NCBI GenBank assembly: GCA_037893225.1
Contig: JAZGUH010000145.1
Coordinates: forward strand, 496,001 to 560,000
Direction: 5' to 3'
Source of the DNA: Hippasteria phrygiana
Lineage: Eukaryota > Echinodermata > Asteroidea > Valvatida > Goniasteridae
DNA length: 64,000 bases
Part shown: in pieces, positions 12,019-22,763 of the stretch
Position numbering within the stretch: position 1 is the stretch's first letter
How the letters are laid out: every line of letters starts with the position of its first letter
Translations under genes and position numbers: made by a program
The notes under the pieces: generated by a model
Told to the model about the DNA's origin: nothing
What the model saw: only the letters and a program-made list of their open reading frames with translations
The model's database searches: none

Positions 12019-12228
12019 AGTCAGGTCGTGTTTTTCTCGAGCTCCGGAAAAAGTAAGAATATTTAGCTTGTTAGACCTTGTATGGTCCTAGGTTTTATAC
12101 TGTTATATTCGGTTTTCTTTATAGGTCTAACTAGACCGTCCTCCTTCTGTCGGGTGTTATCATTTTAGAGTAAATTTACGTTCATTTTGCATTTCATTTC
12201 GTTGGTTTTCTAGCTGTGGCTGGTCTCC

Positions 12229-13860
12229 ATGACCAGTCAAGCGAAACCACCTGTAAGGGCTCAGCCGGGCGTGCCCTCGGCTGGGCCTACTAAGCCCATT
12301 GTTGAGGGTAATGAGCCTTTCAGGAATGTTACCCGCAACAATGGCATTTCATTCAAGGCGGCTGACAATGTCTCCGTTCAATCCTACATGGCCGCTATAA
12401 CCAAAAACCTTAACCCCAACGACATACTCTCAGCTTCTCGGATTTCCAATGGCCGAATTGCCATCTATCTCAGCTCGAGAGAGGCGGTCGTCGATGCAGT
12501 TCAACAACAAGAACTAGCGTACGACGGCTCCTTTCTCGAGCTGACCCCTCTTGTCCGTCCTACTACCCGTCTAACACTTTCTAATGTCTACCCTGAAATT
12601 CCGAACGGAGTCATTGCGGCCAACCTGTCGTCTTTCTGTAAGGTGGTGTCGCAGATTCGGCCCATTCCCCTGGGACTAAAGAGTAAAAATCTCACACACA
12701 TAATGAGCTTCCGAAGACAGGTCCAAATTCTTCTCAACCCCAATGTCACCCCTCCCGATCACATCAATTTTAATTTCTCTGGCACTAATTATCGGGTCTT
12801 TCTATCCACGGAGTCGGTGCGCTGCTTCAATTGCGGCGAATTCGGCCACATAAGCAGAGCCTGCAAGAAGCAGAACCCCGCCCGCGGGGACGACGGTGCC
12901 AATGGCGACACCAACCCCCTCAACCCCCCACCCGTCTTCGTCAAACCTAATTCCAAATCCGACCCCAAACACCCACCCAAACGATCCAAATCCGACCCGC
13001 CCGGCCCCGCCTCCCCTGCGCCTGCGGGGTCGGCTCGTCGGTCGGAAGTTCCGACCGCCGCGCCACCCCCACCCACGGGCGGGGTCCCTGAGGGGTCCCG
13101 GCCCTGGGCCGCAGCGTGCGCGCCCCCCGAGAGCTATGCTGGTCCTCGGCCATCATGGGGCTACGGCCGTTATTCGTCCGGCTCGCCCCGCGCGTCGGAC
13201 TCGGCCGGCCCGAGCACGCTCGCTGCGGATGCAGCGCGCACCCCTGGCGGGGGCGGAGTCCGGGCTCCTCCTACCAATCCTCCCTCCAATTCCCCCGAAG
13301 TGCTGCCGATATGGGGCTCCCCCCCTCCCCCCTCCAGATCCTTCTCGGACGTTGTTGCTAAACGCAAACAGGTTTCCCCCACTCCTGTGAATGACTCCTC
13401 CAAACTCATTCCCCTTCATTCACCCTCTCCTCGCAGAAAACTGGCCAGGAAACAACCGAGCCCCATGTCGACAGCCTCTCCCACCCTCTCCCAAGCCCTC
13501 AACTCCCAGTCCTCCATCCCACCCACCCCCCTCGGTGGTTCCCAAACACCCATGCCCTCGACTCCGGCGTCCACCGCGGGCGAGGCCGACACCGACTCCG
13601 TGAACTGGGAGGACACACAGACGGACGAAGACCTTCCGTCTAAAGTCTTCCCACTAACCAAAGGCCCACTATCTCAATCCGAACTCATTGATTTCCTGTC
13701 TTCGGTTAAAGCTAGAAAGAAGCCAGCCCAGATTGCCAGAAAATTCACGGCAAACATTCCTGGGCTGGTTAGACAACTCAAACCCCTACGCAACCACCCC
13801 CTTCTGCAAAAACGCATGCAGCAGAGGATTTCCAAACTTCTCAATACATTGGATAAATAA
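12229..13860 (+). CDS. LINE ORF1 protein (nucleic-acid-binding, CCHC knuckle)
   Basis: 543 residues. In L1/Tx1-type elements ORF1 coats the element RNA to form the retrotransposition particle. Residues ~45-190 look like the folded RNA-binding part. One CCHC zinc knuckle (CFNCGEFGHISRAC) lies at ~199-212. Residues ~220-460 are low complexity, rich in Pro, Ser, Ala and Gly, and encoded by very GC-rich DNA (12.87-13.3 kb) unlike the AT-rich surroundings. The C-terminal ~70 residues are basic and Leu-rich. The ATG at 12229 is the first in frame, ~210 bp from the element start. The open frames on both strands over 12.8-13.6 kb are GC-rich shadows. The stop lies 14 bp before the ORF2 start. Confidence 0.85.
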   Translation: MTSQAKPPVRAQPGVPSAGPTKPIVEGNEPFRNVTRNNGISFKAADNVSVQSYMAAITKNLNPNDILSASRISNGRIAIYLSSREAVVDAVQQQELAYDGSFLELTPLVRPTTRLTLSNVYPEIPNGVIAANLSSFCKVVSQIRPIPLGLKSKNLTHIMSFRRQVQILLNPNVTPPDHINFNFSGTNYRVFLSTESVRCFNCGEFGHISRACKKQNPARGDDGANGDTNPLNPPPVFVKPNSKSDPKHPPKRSKSDPPGPASPAPAGSARRSEVPTAAPPPPTGGVPEGSRPWAAACAPPESYAGPRPSWGYGRYSSGSPRASDSAGPSTLAADAARTPGGGGVRAPPTNPPSNSPEVLPIWGSPPPPSRSFSDVVAKRKQVSPTPVNDSSKLIPLHSPSPRRKLARKQPSPMSTASPTLSQALNSQSSIPPTPLGGSQTPMPSTPASTAGEADTDSVNWEDTQTDEDLPSKVFPLTKGPLSQSELIDFLSSVKARKKPAQIARKFTANIPGLVRQLKPLRNHPLLQKRMQQRISKLLNTLDK

Positions 13861-13874
13861 TAATTTTTTTCATT

Positions 13875-16800
13875 ATGGAGTTATGTAGATTTGTGCCCAT
13901 CCTAGCAATGACACTGTCACTGCTGACTCTCAACACCGGGGGCTGTTCCGCACCTATCCAAAACACTTCTTTTCAAATATACATTGATCAAATTGCCTCT
14001 AACCCCGACCTAGTTTGTTTACAAGAAACCTATATTTTAAACGAAAACAGCCCTTGCTGGAACATGTGGTCCTACACCCCTTTTTGCTCTCCCGGGCCCA
14101 AAGGCTCGGGAGTTACCATTCTTGTTAAAAACAACAATAATATTGATATTATTTCCTCATGTACCATCTACGATGGACATATTATATATTCCAAAATTAA
14201 ATTCAATAATATCATTTATCATATTTATAATACCCTCATCCCTCAGTTCGATAAAAACGCTTTACTTGCTATCAATCAATTACTGGACCACTGTTCCGGC
14301 TGCGGTGACGGTGTCATTGTGATCGGAGGTGACTTTAATTGTACCGAAAACCCGGCTATTGATCGTCTGTGTATGCCGATCGAGCACAGACCCAAAGTTG
14401 CCATGGCTCTCAGGGACGCTGTCAATGCATTGTCTCTGTGTGACGCCTGGCGCAGACTGAATCCCCTCGACCAAAACTTCACCTGGCTCAGGAATAATCC
14501 CGCTAAACTATGCGGGGTTTCCAAAGCCAGGTTGGATCGCTTTTATGTGTCACCTAGTATTTTTCCTTCCATTCACTCCTGCTCCATTCTTCCGTGCTCC
14601 CTTTCAGACCACTGTGCAGTCACCTTAACAATTAAAATCCCTTCGCATACTCCGAGGAGCAGTGCCTATTGGCATTTCAACAACTCGCTCCTCGGAGATA
14701 ACAACTACCGCGATATTATTATTCAATTCTGGATACAATGGAGAGAGGACAAGTGCAACTTTCCAAATCTCGCCGCTTGGTGGGATTTCGGAAAGTTGCA
14801 CATTAAATCTCTTAGCCAAATGTACGGCTCTAAATTAGCTAAAGAAAAACGCCACGCATTCTTAGATATAAACCGCAAAATTGATGAGATTCAGTCTGCG
14901 CCAGACTTAACACCCCAAACTCGGGAAACTTTAGCCGAGCAGAGAAACCATTTAAATCACCTCCTTAAAATTGAAGCACAGGGCGCTCTTGTCAGATCTC
15001 GTTTTAAACATCTTAACGAAACTGACTCGTGCTCTACTTACTTCTTTAATCTGGAAAAATCTAATTCTCAATCTAAACACATCTCCCATATTCGCTTGCC
15101 TTCTGGAACTATCTCCCAGAATCCCTCTGAAATTAAAACGCACATTCGCGACTTTTACAAAAATCTTTATAGCCGAGTCCCCACTGACAAGAGCGCCCTC
15201 AACCTGTTGTTACAAGATGTCAGCGAGCTCGACTCCGAAGATTCAGAGGACCTTGATTGTCCTCTGTCTATTGAGGAACTCGAGCTCGCTGTCAAGCAGC
15301 TTGGCAAAGATAAAACACCCGGCCTGGACGGCCTCACTTCAGAATTTTTCCTGTCTTTCTGGTCCGTCCTTAAAAACGACTTCTTTTCAGTTCTTGAATC
15401 TTCAGTTCAATCTGGTTCTCTACCCTACTCTCTACGGAAAGCAGTAATAACTCTGCTTCCCAAAAAGGGGGACCTGGCTAACATTGGCAATTGGCGGCCG
15501 GTCTCCCTTCTTAACACCGACTATAAAATCTTTGCCAAGTTGCTTGCAAACAGGCTGAGACAGTGCATTGGCAGCGTCGTTGGCGAAGATCAAAGTTACT
15601 GTGTCCCCGGTCGTTCAATCCACGATAACATCAACCTAATCCGTGATATCATTTCTTATTCTAATTTTAATGATACCCCCCTTGCCGTGATCAACTTGGA
15701 TCAAAAGAAAGCTTTCGACAACGTTGATCACGGCTATCTGTTCGACACCTTGGGAGCCATGGGCTTTGGAAACAAATTCATTTCCTATCTCCAAATTTTG
15801 TACGGCGGCGCCGAGAGCCTCGTCAAAGTGTGTGGCACCCTGACGGCCCCCTTCTCATTTGAGAAGGGGATACGTCAGGGATGCCCGCTCTCGGGGCTGC
15901 TCTATTCAATTGCTATTGAACCCTTCTTAATTACTCTCAGAAAGAAACTTGCCGATCAGGCCTTTTCTATTCCTAATACGGATTTTTCGTGCGCTGTGTC
16001 GGCGTACGCAGACGACATTTCCGTATTTGTCACCTCCGATCCGGGCTTTGTAGCAGTCGAAGAGGCCTATGGCCTCTTCGCAAGATCCTCTGCTGCATGT
16101 CTAAACACTCAGAAGTCCCAGGGTCTCTGGGCCGGTTCTTGGACCGGACGAAGCGACAAACCCTTACATTTTTCATGGAATAGTGAAGGTCTCTCCTTCC
16201 TCGGAGTTCACTTAGGAAACTCAAACAAATATGACCAACAAAATTGGGAAAAATGCAAAAGTAAACTAAACAAAACTCTCTCCTCCTGGTCCCGTCTTTT
16301 TTACGCCCTCTCCTTCAAAGGCAAAATTATCATCGCAAATCAACTTGCTGCCTCCAAAATTTTTCATTCTCTGGCCGTTCTCTCCCCTCCAGCTAATGTC
16401 CTAAGTGAACTCCAGAATGCCCTTGTCGACTTCGTCTGGTCCAACAAGAGACACTACCTCACAAAAGTGACTTTATATAAACATCCCGACAAGGGAGGAC
16501 TGGGTCTTGTATGCCTCCAAGCACGCATGTTCACTTTTAGACTTACCACAGTCCAACGATTTCTTAGTCTCCATTCCCATCCCGCCTTCTTTCTAATCGG
16601 CCACTTTTTCAAACAATACCAAAAACTCGGCTTTGCTTTTAATCTCTTTCATCTTGACACCGACCCGAAATTCTATACTAGTATCCCCGTTTTTCATAGC
16701 GAACTCTTGCGTGCTTGGACGGCGTCCGGAGCTCGAATCGAAACACAACCTGATTCTCTTAACCATGTCTACAATTTGCCCTTAAACTGCCCTCTTTTGA

Positions 16801-17771
16801 GTAGTGCAGCTGATGGTGGGGGACCGTTTCCCGTGCGTCTCGCGGCGTGTGGACTCAGTCTCGTCCGCCATCTTCTGGATCTCAACACCGGCCTATGGAT
16901 CGAAGCCCTTACCTTCATCACTTCTTTCCGAGGACTCCGACCTCCCTCTCTACGCCTGCTAAATCTGGACATTAAACATCTCCGCTCTTCGCTCATCCTT
17001 CAATTTCCTAAGCTTTTCTCCGAGGAAGGATGCATCCTACCGTCTTCTGATCTTCAACACATCTCCGTTCTTCCAGACTGTCCAGTCCTATTCAACCTAC
17101 CCTCCTACGACAATGGACTCTCCGCACCATCCAAAACTCTGTACGCCATTCTCAACGAGGAGATCCATCATCTGTCTACTCTCTCCTCTTCCCACTGGCA
17201 TGAACTGGGATTCCTCGACTATTCCACTAAAATTCAATGGAGGAACATCTATCAGCTTCCTACTTCCAAGAAAGAGGGCGATCTTCAATTTAAGCTTCTC
17301 CACAATTTTCTGCCCTCGCTTGCTGTCCTCCACCATCTCAATCCCGACATCTCTTCTACCTGCGGATGGTGCGGAGAGAAGGGCTCGATCCATCATCTCT
17401 TCATCACCTGTCCTGCTATACAACCTGCTCTCAACCTGCTACACTCACTACTCAATCGGTTACTGCCTACTCTCCAACTCAACTTCGACCTCTACTGGGC
17501 GCTGATTCCGCACGCTAAGGGACGCACAACGGAGGCGGTTCGTTTAGCTAACTTCCTCATCATCAGCTGCAAAAATGTCATATATTATCTATATCGTACA
17601 TCCCGTTTCGTTGACCCACTCACTATCTGGCAGCATCGCTTGAAAAACAGAATTCTCTTTGACTTGACTTACTACAAAATGTCCGATAATTTCCATGCCT
17701 TCTCTAATAAATGGTCTGTAAATAACGCCCTTCTAGTTTGTAATAGAAATGACGTAACTTGGTTTTTCTAA
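13875..17771 (+). CDS. LINE ORF2: endonuclease-reverse transcriptase
   Basis: 1,298 residues, a typical full length. An APE-type endonuclease occupies ~14-255, with LNTGG, the metal-binding LQET, GGDFN, ARLDRFYVS and the final SDHCAV all present. It nicks the target so the 3' end can prime reverse transcription of element RNA. The reverse transcriptase spans ~440-760: LPKKGDLANIGNWRPVSLL, INLDQKKAFDNVDH, IRQGCPLSGLLYSIAIEP and the catalytic YADD at 711-714. Near the C terminus a Cys/His knuckle (C1163-x2-C1166, HH1173-1174, C1179) matches the L1/Tx1 arrangement. No stop, frameshift or missing catalytic residue is seen, so the protein may be functional. Target preference for TTC repeats is inferred from the flanks only. 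Confidence 0.9.
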   Translation: MELCRFVPILAMTLSLLTLNTGGCSAPIQNTSFQIYIDQIASNPDLVCLQETYILNENSPCWNMWSYTPFCSPGPKGSGVTILVKNNNNIDIISSCTIYDGHIIYSKIKFNNIIYHIYNTLIPQFDKNALLAINQLLDHCSGCGDGVIVIGGDFNCTENPAIDRLCMPIEHRPKVAMALRDAVNALSLCDAWRRLNPLDQNFTWLRNNPAKLCGVSKARLDRFYVSPSIFPSIHSCSILPCSLSDHCAVTLTIKIPSHTPRSSAYWHFNNSLLGDNNYRDIIIQFWIQWREDKCNFPNLAAWWDFGKLHIKSLSQMYGSKLAKEKRHAFLDINRKIDEIQSAPDLTPQTRETLAEQRNHLNHLLKIEAQGALVRSRFKHLNETDSCSTYFFNLEKSNSQSKHISHIRLPSGTISQNPSEIKTHIRDFYKNLYSRVPTDKSALNLLLQDVSELDSEDSEDLDCPLSIEELELAVKQLGKDKTPGLDGLTSEFFLSFWSVLKNDFFSVLESSVQSGSLPYSLRKAVITLLPKKGDLANIGNWRPVSLLNTDYKIFAKLLANRLRQCIGSVVGEDQSYCVPGRSIHDNINLIRDIISYSNFNDTPLAVINLDQKKAFDNVDHGYLFDTLGAMGFGNKFISYLQILYGGAESLVKVCGTLTAPFSFEKGIRQGCPLSGLLYSIAIEPFLITLRKKLADQAFSIPNTDFSCAVSAYADDISVFVTSDPGFVAVEEAYGLFARSSAACLNTQKSQGLWAGSWTGRSDKPLHFSWNSEGLSFLGVHLGNSNKYDQQNWEKCKSKLNKTLSSWSRLFYALSFKGKIIIANQLAASKIFHSLAVLSPPANVLSELQNALVDFVWSNKRHYLTKVTLYKHPDKGGLGLVCLQARMFTFRLTTVQRFLSLHSHPAFFLIGHFFKQYQKLGFAFNLFHLDTDPKFYTSIPVFHSELLRAWTASGARIETQPDSLNHVYNLPLNCPLLSSAADGGGPFPVRLAACGLSLVRHLLDLNTGLWIEALTFITSFRGLRPPSLRLLNLDIKHLRSSLILQFPKLFSEEGCILPSSDLQHISVLPDCPVLFNLPSYDNGLSAPSKTLYAILNEEIHHLSTLSSSHWHELGFLDYSTKIQWRNIYQLPTSKKEGDLQFKLLHNFLPSLAVLHHLNPDISSTCGWCGEKGSIHHLFITCPAIQPALNLLHSLLNRLLPTLQLNFDLYWALIPHAKGRTTEAVRLANFLIISCKNVIYYLYRTSRFVDPLTIWQHRLKNRILFDLTYYKMSDNFHAFSNKWSVNNALLVCNRNDVTWFF

Positions 17772-18540
17772 ATATATTGGTTTGATCTACTTTTGAGAGG
17801 GGGTGGGGTCACTAGCCCGAGTCCTGGATAGCTGTTCGCCTTAGTTTAGGTGTGACGTGTTACGGCTCTGCCACTGGGACTTGGGCTGGACCAAGCCCCT
17901 TCTCTTTTTTTTGTTCCCCCTCTACCATTTACAATTTGTCCCCAATTTTTGTAATTGTGACATGGTTTTTCCCCCCCTCCCCTTCCTCCTCACCTCTCTG
18001 ACCCCTCCCGGTTCACTCTCCCCCTCCCAGGGTCCATCCAGGACCCTACCCCTTTCTCTCCCTTCTTTTTCTTTCGCCTATCCCTTGGGGAGCCGCCGGA
18101 GTGGGCCATTTTGGCCCACACCCAGTTATCTGGTGGCCCCCCCCCCCCCGGGGATCCTCGACGGGGTCAGCCAAATCGTGCTGTTTCCCCGGCCGTACAG
18201 GATCCCCCTTTTTCTCCTTTCCCTTGCTCCCTTGCATAAATAATTTTTTTTGTTTCTACTGCTTTCCATCCTTGAAATTTTTGTGAATTACTTTAAAGTA
18301 AAATTGTGTGACATATTGGTTAAATGTTTGTATTATCTATAAGTTATTGAAAGTAATGTTTGTCATGTAATGTCTTTCTCTTTGTGTATTATTGGTTTTC
18401 CTTAGTTAACCATTCAACAATTGTATGATTTTCCGTTTACTATCCTTTTATTTGTATATTATTTAATTGTATACATTTTCCTTAATTATTGTACGTATTT
18501 CAATTGGAATAAAGTGTTTCTTTTGAAAAGTCAAAAAAGT

Positions 18541-19480
18541 CTTCTTCTTCTTCTCCTTCTTCTTGTTCTTCTATCAAAAATGCCATAGACAAAGCACACG
18601 TTTTATTCTCGCCGGCACTTTTGCCATTAAACAGACTTCAATCTTAATGAGAGTTTGCATAGACTTGGACCCTGTACCGAACTCGTGCATATTACTCTGA
18701 CGTCATGATGACGTCATCACGCGGCACGTGACGTCATCTCAAAAGTGCGTTTTTGAAGGGCCTATATCTAGAGAACCCTAAGTCCGATTGAGCTCAAACG
18801 TGGTTTGTTGGTGGACCGGCTTGTGTTATAGATGAAAATCCACGTGACGTCATGATGACGTCATCATACGATTTTGCAGTAATTGTTTAAGTTTTGAACC
18901 CTTAAGCCATATCTCATCAACTGAACATGCTAATTTCGAAATTCTTTTTGTAATAGGTTCGTTAGATCATAGATACTTACATATAAATGTGAAAAATGTA
19001 TGACGTCATCATGACGTCATCAAAAATGTGCTTTTTTGAAATACATATAAGGGTAGGTCCGATCGTCACAAAAATGGGTGGGTAGGCAGATATTGTCACT
19101 AGCATGCAAAATCCGAAGTGACGTCATGATGACGTCATCCGCTGATTTTCTATGATTTGTTAAATGTTTCAAATTTCATTATACACTCAAAAACTTACAC
19201 TGTCATTGATCAGATTGACTACAAACTCGATCCAGGCCAAGACCACGTTGCAAATGTTTGCTTCGACAAGTACAGTTGTGATGACGTCATCGTGGGTCAC
19301 GTGACGTCATCTTAAAGGTGCACACTTTAAGGTCCTATATCTAGAGAACCGTAAGTCCGATTGGGTGCAGTCTTAATGCTGATGTGCCAGGATTTGTTAC
19401 AGATAAAAAAATTGATGTGACGTCACGATGACGTCATTATGACGTCATCTAGAGGTCATTAAATTCAAGTCAAAATTTGG
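18541..19480 (+). repeat. TGACGTCA repeat family, copy interrupted by the LINE
   Basis: Begins with the CTT tract (18541-18573) that continues the tract at 11998, then ATGCCATAGACAAAGCACACG, the family start motif. CRE pairs lie at 18700-18720, 18845-18865, 19001-19021 and 19119-19138, with more at 19278-19310 and 19418-19447. No terminal hairpin is seen at its 3' end. Confidence 0.75.
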
Positions 19481-20890
19481 TATATTTAGCAATCTCTTAT
19501 GACAAAAACCTTCAGAAGTTTTATACACTGTATTTTTGTGTACCTAATTCCAAGTTCCCATGATCATAGCTCACTTCAGCGTCAAAATATACCCATTTCA
19601 ATATTTAGCCCCAAAACAATATGATAACAAAGGAATTCTGGGAAGGCAGTGTAACCATGGGTGTCACGTTGCACGTTCTTAATTTATCCTACAATCCAAC
19701 GTAAACTTGTGTGTGGAGTTGCGCTGTACGAGCGAAATCATATAGCAGTGCATGTTTGGCGTAAACCTGTGTGTTGTTGCGGTGCTTTTTGGAACTGTGC
19801 TTTGTATACGGAGCTAGCTTTGAGCGCCAAGGGATACCATTTCCTTGCACTATGATTATACAATGGCGTACGGACTGCATGGATTTTCCTCGATGTGCCT
19901 CTCGGAATTGAACGGTAAATTTCACTTTTTATCCGGATGGTAGGTGAACCTTAGTACCTCTATCTTAATCATGGAACTCCACTTGTTCCTCAAGTGGCGT
20001 ATCTAGTATTTTGGTGGTCGTTTTAATGGTGAAATCCGATGTTTTGTTGGGTCTTCGGACGTACTTAATTAATGAATAGGAAAACGCCGCACACGTACTT
20101 GGACACTACTATTGCTAGATCATGTATACAAACCAATGCTGAGGGCAGCAGGCCTGGCAACCTTGTTTCAAAACCGCGGTTCAAAAACTTCCTCAACTCC
20201 AACACTTCGTACACTTTTTCTACACAGGGCTTTTGGTGCAAGTGTCCAAATTTGCACTCGAGTGACCATAACGTGCTTTAAGATTGCGGAAATACTGTAC
20301 ACATTTGTTAATATTACACGTGAATGTTCTTATCATCACTTCCTTTGTTGTGAACGCGAGATAAAGAACATTTTAGCACGGAGTTTCAGCGAAGTCACGC
20401 ATAGAAAACCACATTCAGCTCAGGTAAGCATGTAGAAAAAATAATATTTCAGTTATAAGACCACAATCTCAAAAAGGTTTTCGCACTGTGCATATAACGT
20501 CGCATCATTTGAACTCACACGTTGTCAGCATATTTTATTTCTTTGTGCGTGTACAATACACATATTGTACGTAAAGAGTTTGATGTTTGAAATAGAAACT
20601 TGGAAATAATTTACCACAATACCCCCATTAAAATCAGTCAGGAATAGCAAAATCTTGGAAAATAACAACAACCCCCCCCCCCCCCCCCCTTGATAAAGGT
20701 GTCTAAACATACAACCTGTTATTTCAAGATTCATGTCAGCAAAATTAGTGAAAACTAATGAGGCAGAAATAAACAATGCCAAGAGCATCTAATTTCACAG
20801 AAAACAAAAGCCTTCTTCCCTTGTATTGCACAAACAATTCCCAATTAGTCTCAAAATTAAAGGTTGTGCCAAGTTTTTACACAAATGGAG
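19481..20890. other. Non-coding stretch with a diverged dispersed repeat
   Basis: No supported gene; the open frames are short and without motifs. An 18-base C run lies at 20672-20689. The part from ~20600 to 20880 is a diverged relative of the 473-970 repeats (shared CTTGGAAA, TTTCAAGATT and GAAAA-GAGGCAGAAAT segments). Confidence 0.45.
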
Positions 20891-20990
20891 AAATACTTAA
20901 GAGAGGGCGCTAGACTGACCTAACGGTCTTAAACTGCACGAGTGCAGTTCGGGACCGTTAGGTTAGTCGAGCGCCCTCTTTTGAGTATTT
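20891..20990. repeat. 100 bp near-perfect palindrome (foldback MITE or RNA hairpin)
   Basis: Arms 20891-20939 and 20942-20990 are complementary at 42 of 49 positions around a 2-base centre. Five of the seven mismatches would be G.U pairs if the plus strand were RNA, leaving only two unpaired positions. The arms contain GAGGGCGCT/AGCGCCCTC. It could be a foldback transposon relic or the template of a long hairpin RNA; the sequence cannot decide. Confidence 0.85.
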
Positions 20991-21530
20991 TTGAGGCTGT
21001 TGAGGACAGCACATGGAATGAGACGTGATGCGATAATAAGAAAATTAATTTACTGATCGGGAAGCAAGCCGTACATTTTATATATATTGCTGATCTTCAT
21101 CTCGGGCTCCGCAAGTGTCGATAATAGCCTCATCATATTGTGGAATTAAATATTATTGAGAATTTCATTCAATCATTTGTATTTTGTTGCTATGTTGGAC
21201 TACATGTTCCCCTTGCCAAACAAATCTAACAAAAGTTGATGTATTTTTCTGTTGAAACAAATATGTAACATTTTTGTTCTTCTCTCAAATGGTGTCTAAA
21301 GCCCTGATGATAAATATTGTGATAAATGTCAGACTTTCATAAAAGTAAAGATGATGGTCATAACCAATAACGAAATTGAATCAATTCAGTAAGCAAAATA
21401 AAATATTTACCCAGCATCATTCACTCAGTTAAAATATTTGGAGAAGGGAAGCATACCTTTGTGTCTATTTGTGCCTATTGTGAAACTTGGGGTCTGAATC
21501 AATTCCTTTTGCAATAGCTTTAGTATGGCG
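20991..21530. other. Spacer, nothing recognised
   Basis: AT-rich, with no coding frame, repeat or RNA gene seen, up to the next TGACGTCA-family copy. Confidence 0.4.
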
Positions 21531-22750
21531 TATTATGTGCACAAAGTCGGGCAAAATATGTGACGTCCCGATGACCTCATCAAAAAAGTGCATTTTGAAG
21601 GTCCTATATATACACACCGTACGTGTGATTGTGTTCAATTGTGACATGCAGATGAGCCGGCATGTATTTTAGATAAAAACGTATGTGACGTCATGTTGAC
21701 ATAACGACATGAAAATTGGTGGGTAGGTAGATATTGTCACTAGCATACATAATCCAAAGTGACGTCATGATGACGTCATCAACTGATTTTTCAAATGTTT
21801 TTAAATATATTTCTACTCCCAAAATTTGACAGTCATTGATCAGACTGCAATCTGGACACATGACAAGACCACATTCCGAATGTTTGCTTTCACAAGTGCC
21901 CTAGTGATGACGTCATCACGTGTCACATGACATCATCTTAAATGTGCATTTTTGAATGGCCTATATTTAGAGAACCGTAGGTAGGCTGGTAGGTGAACAT
22001 GTTATAGATGAAAATTGATGTGACGTCATGATGACGTCATCATATGATTTTATAGTATTGTTTCAGTTTTTGGACCTTAAAGCCATATATCATCAACAGA
22101 ACATGCTAATTTAGAAATTCTTTTTGTAATAGGTTTGTTAGATCATACATAATTGTATATAAATGTGAAAAATGTGTGTTTTCATGAGGACGTCATCAAA
22201 AAACGTGCTTTTTTGAAACACGTATAAGGGTACATCCGATCGTCACGAAAATTGGTGGGTATACAGATATTGTCACAAGAATGCAAACTCCGAAGTGACG
22301 TCATTATGTGTCACGTGACGTCACCTTAAAGGTGCGTTTTTAAAAGGGGCCATATCTAGACAGTTGTTGGACCGATTAGGGTGAAACCTGGTATGTTGAA
22401 AGGCCGGTAATTGAATATGATTTTAACATGGTTACGTTCTTGAATCTGTAAGCCATATCCCGTCAACAGAACAAACTACTTTCGAAATTCTTTTTGAAAT
22501 AAGTTTGTTAGGTCATAAATAATATGTAAAAAATAGAGGCGATTGATGTGGAACATCATAATGACGTTATTAAAGGCGTAATTTATAGACACATATAAAT
22601 TGGTAGATCCGTCGGATTGTCACGAAACTTGGTGGGTAGTCGAATTTCTCATTAGTAGGCAATATTCTAAGTGACATTATAGCAAATAATATGGAAAAGC
22701 CCTATGTTCTGTTTAGGAAACAGACATATAGCTCTCGTTATCTTTCCTTT
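21531..22750 (+). repeat. TGACGTCA repeat family, diverged copy with terminal hairpin
   Basis: CRE pairs remain at 21761-21779, 21906-21915 and 22020-22040. The 3' end has the family terminal structure: GGAAAAGCCC, an inner hairpin at 22703-22728 (TATGT, CTGTTT / AAACAG, CATA), then AGCTCTCGTTA and TCTTTCC closing the outer stem. The AGCTCTCGTTA segment closely matches the TCTCTCGTTAGC of the 7.9 kb copy. Confidence 0.7.
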
Positions 22751-22763
22751 CTTTCATGTGCAG

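Larger units (their letters stand above)
12019..18540 (+). mobile_element. Full-length Tx1-like non-LTR retrotransposon (LINE)
   Basis: A ~6.5 kb element with a 210 bp leader, ORF1 (12229-13860), a 14 bp gap, ORF2 (13875-17771) and a ~770 bp 3' UTR. The UTR has a 13-base C run (18137-18149) and an AATAAA at 18508. Both ORFs are uninterrupted, so the copy looks recent. The reverse transcriptase pattern (LPKKGDLANIGNWRPVSLL) is that of the L1/Tx1 group. It lies within a (TTC)n tract, and no target-site duplication can be read because both flanks are the same microsatellite. Tx1-clade families specific for (TTC)n have been described (Koshi, from memory). Assignment to such a family is inference. 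Confidence 0.88.

Noticed and set aside
12789..13661. Several long frames on both strands over LINE ORF1
   Set aside because: High GC with few stop codons gives shadows; only the frame from 12229 has the CCHC knuckle and spans the whole region.
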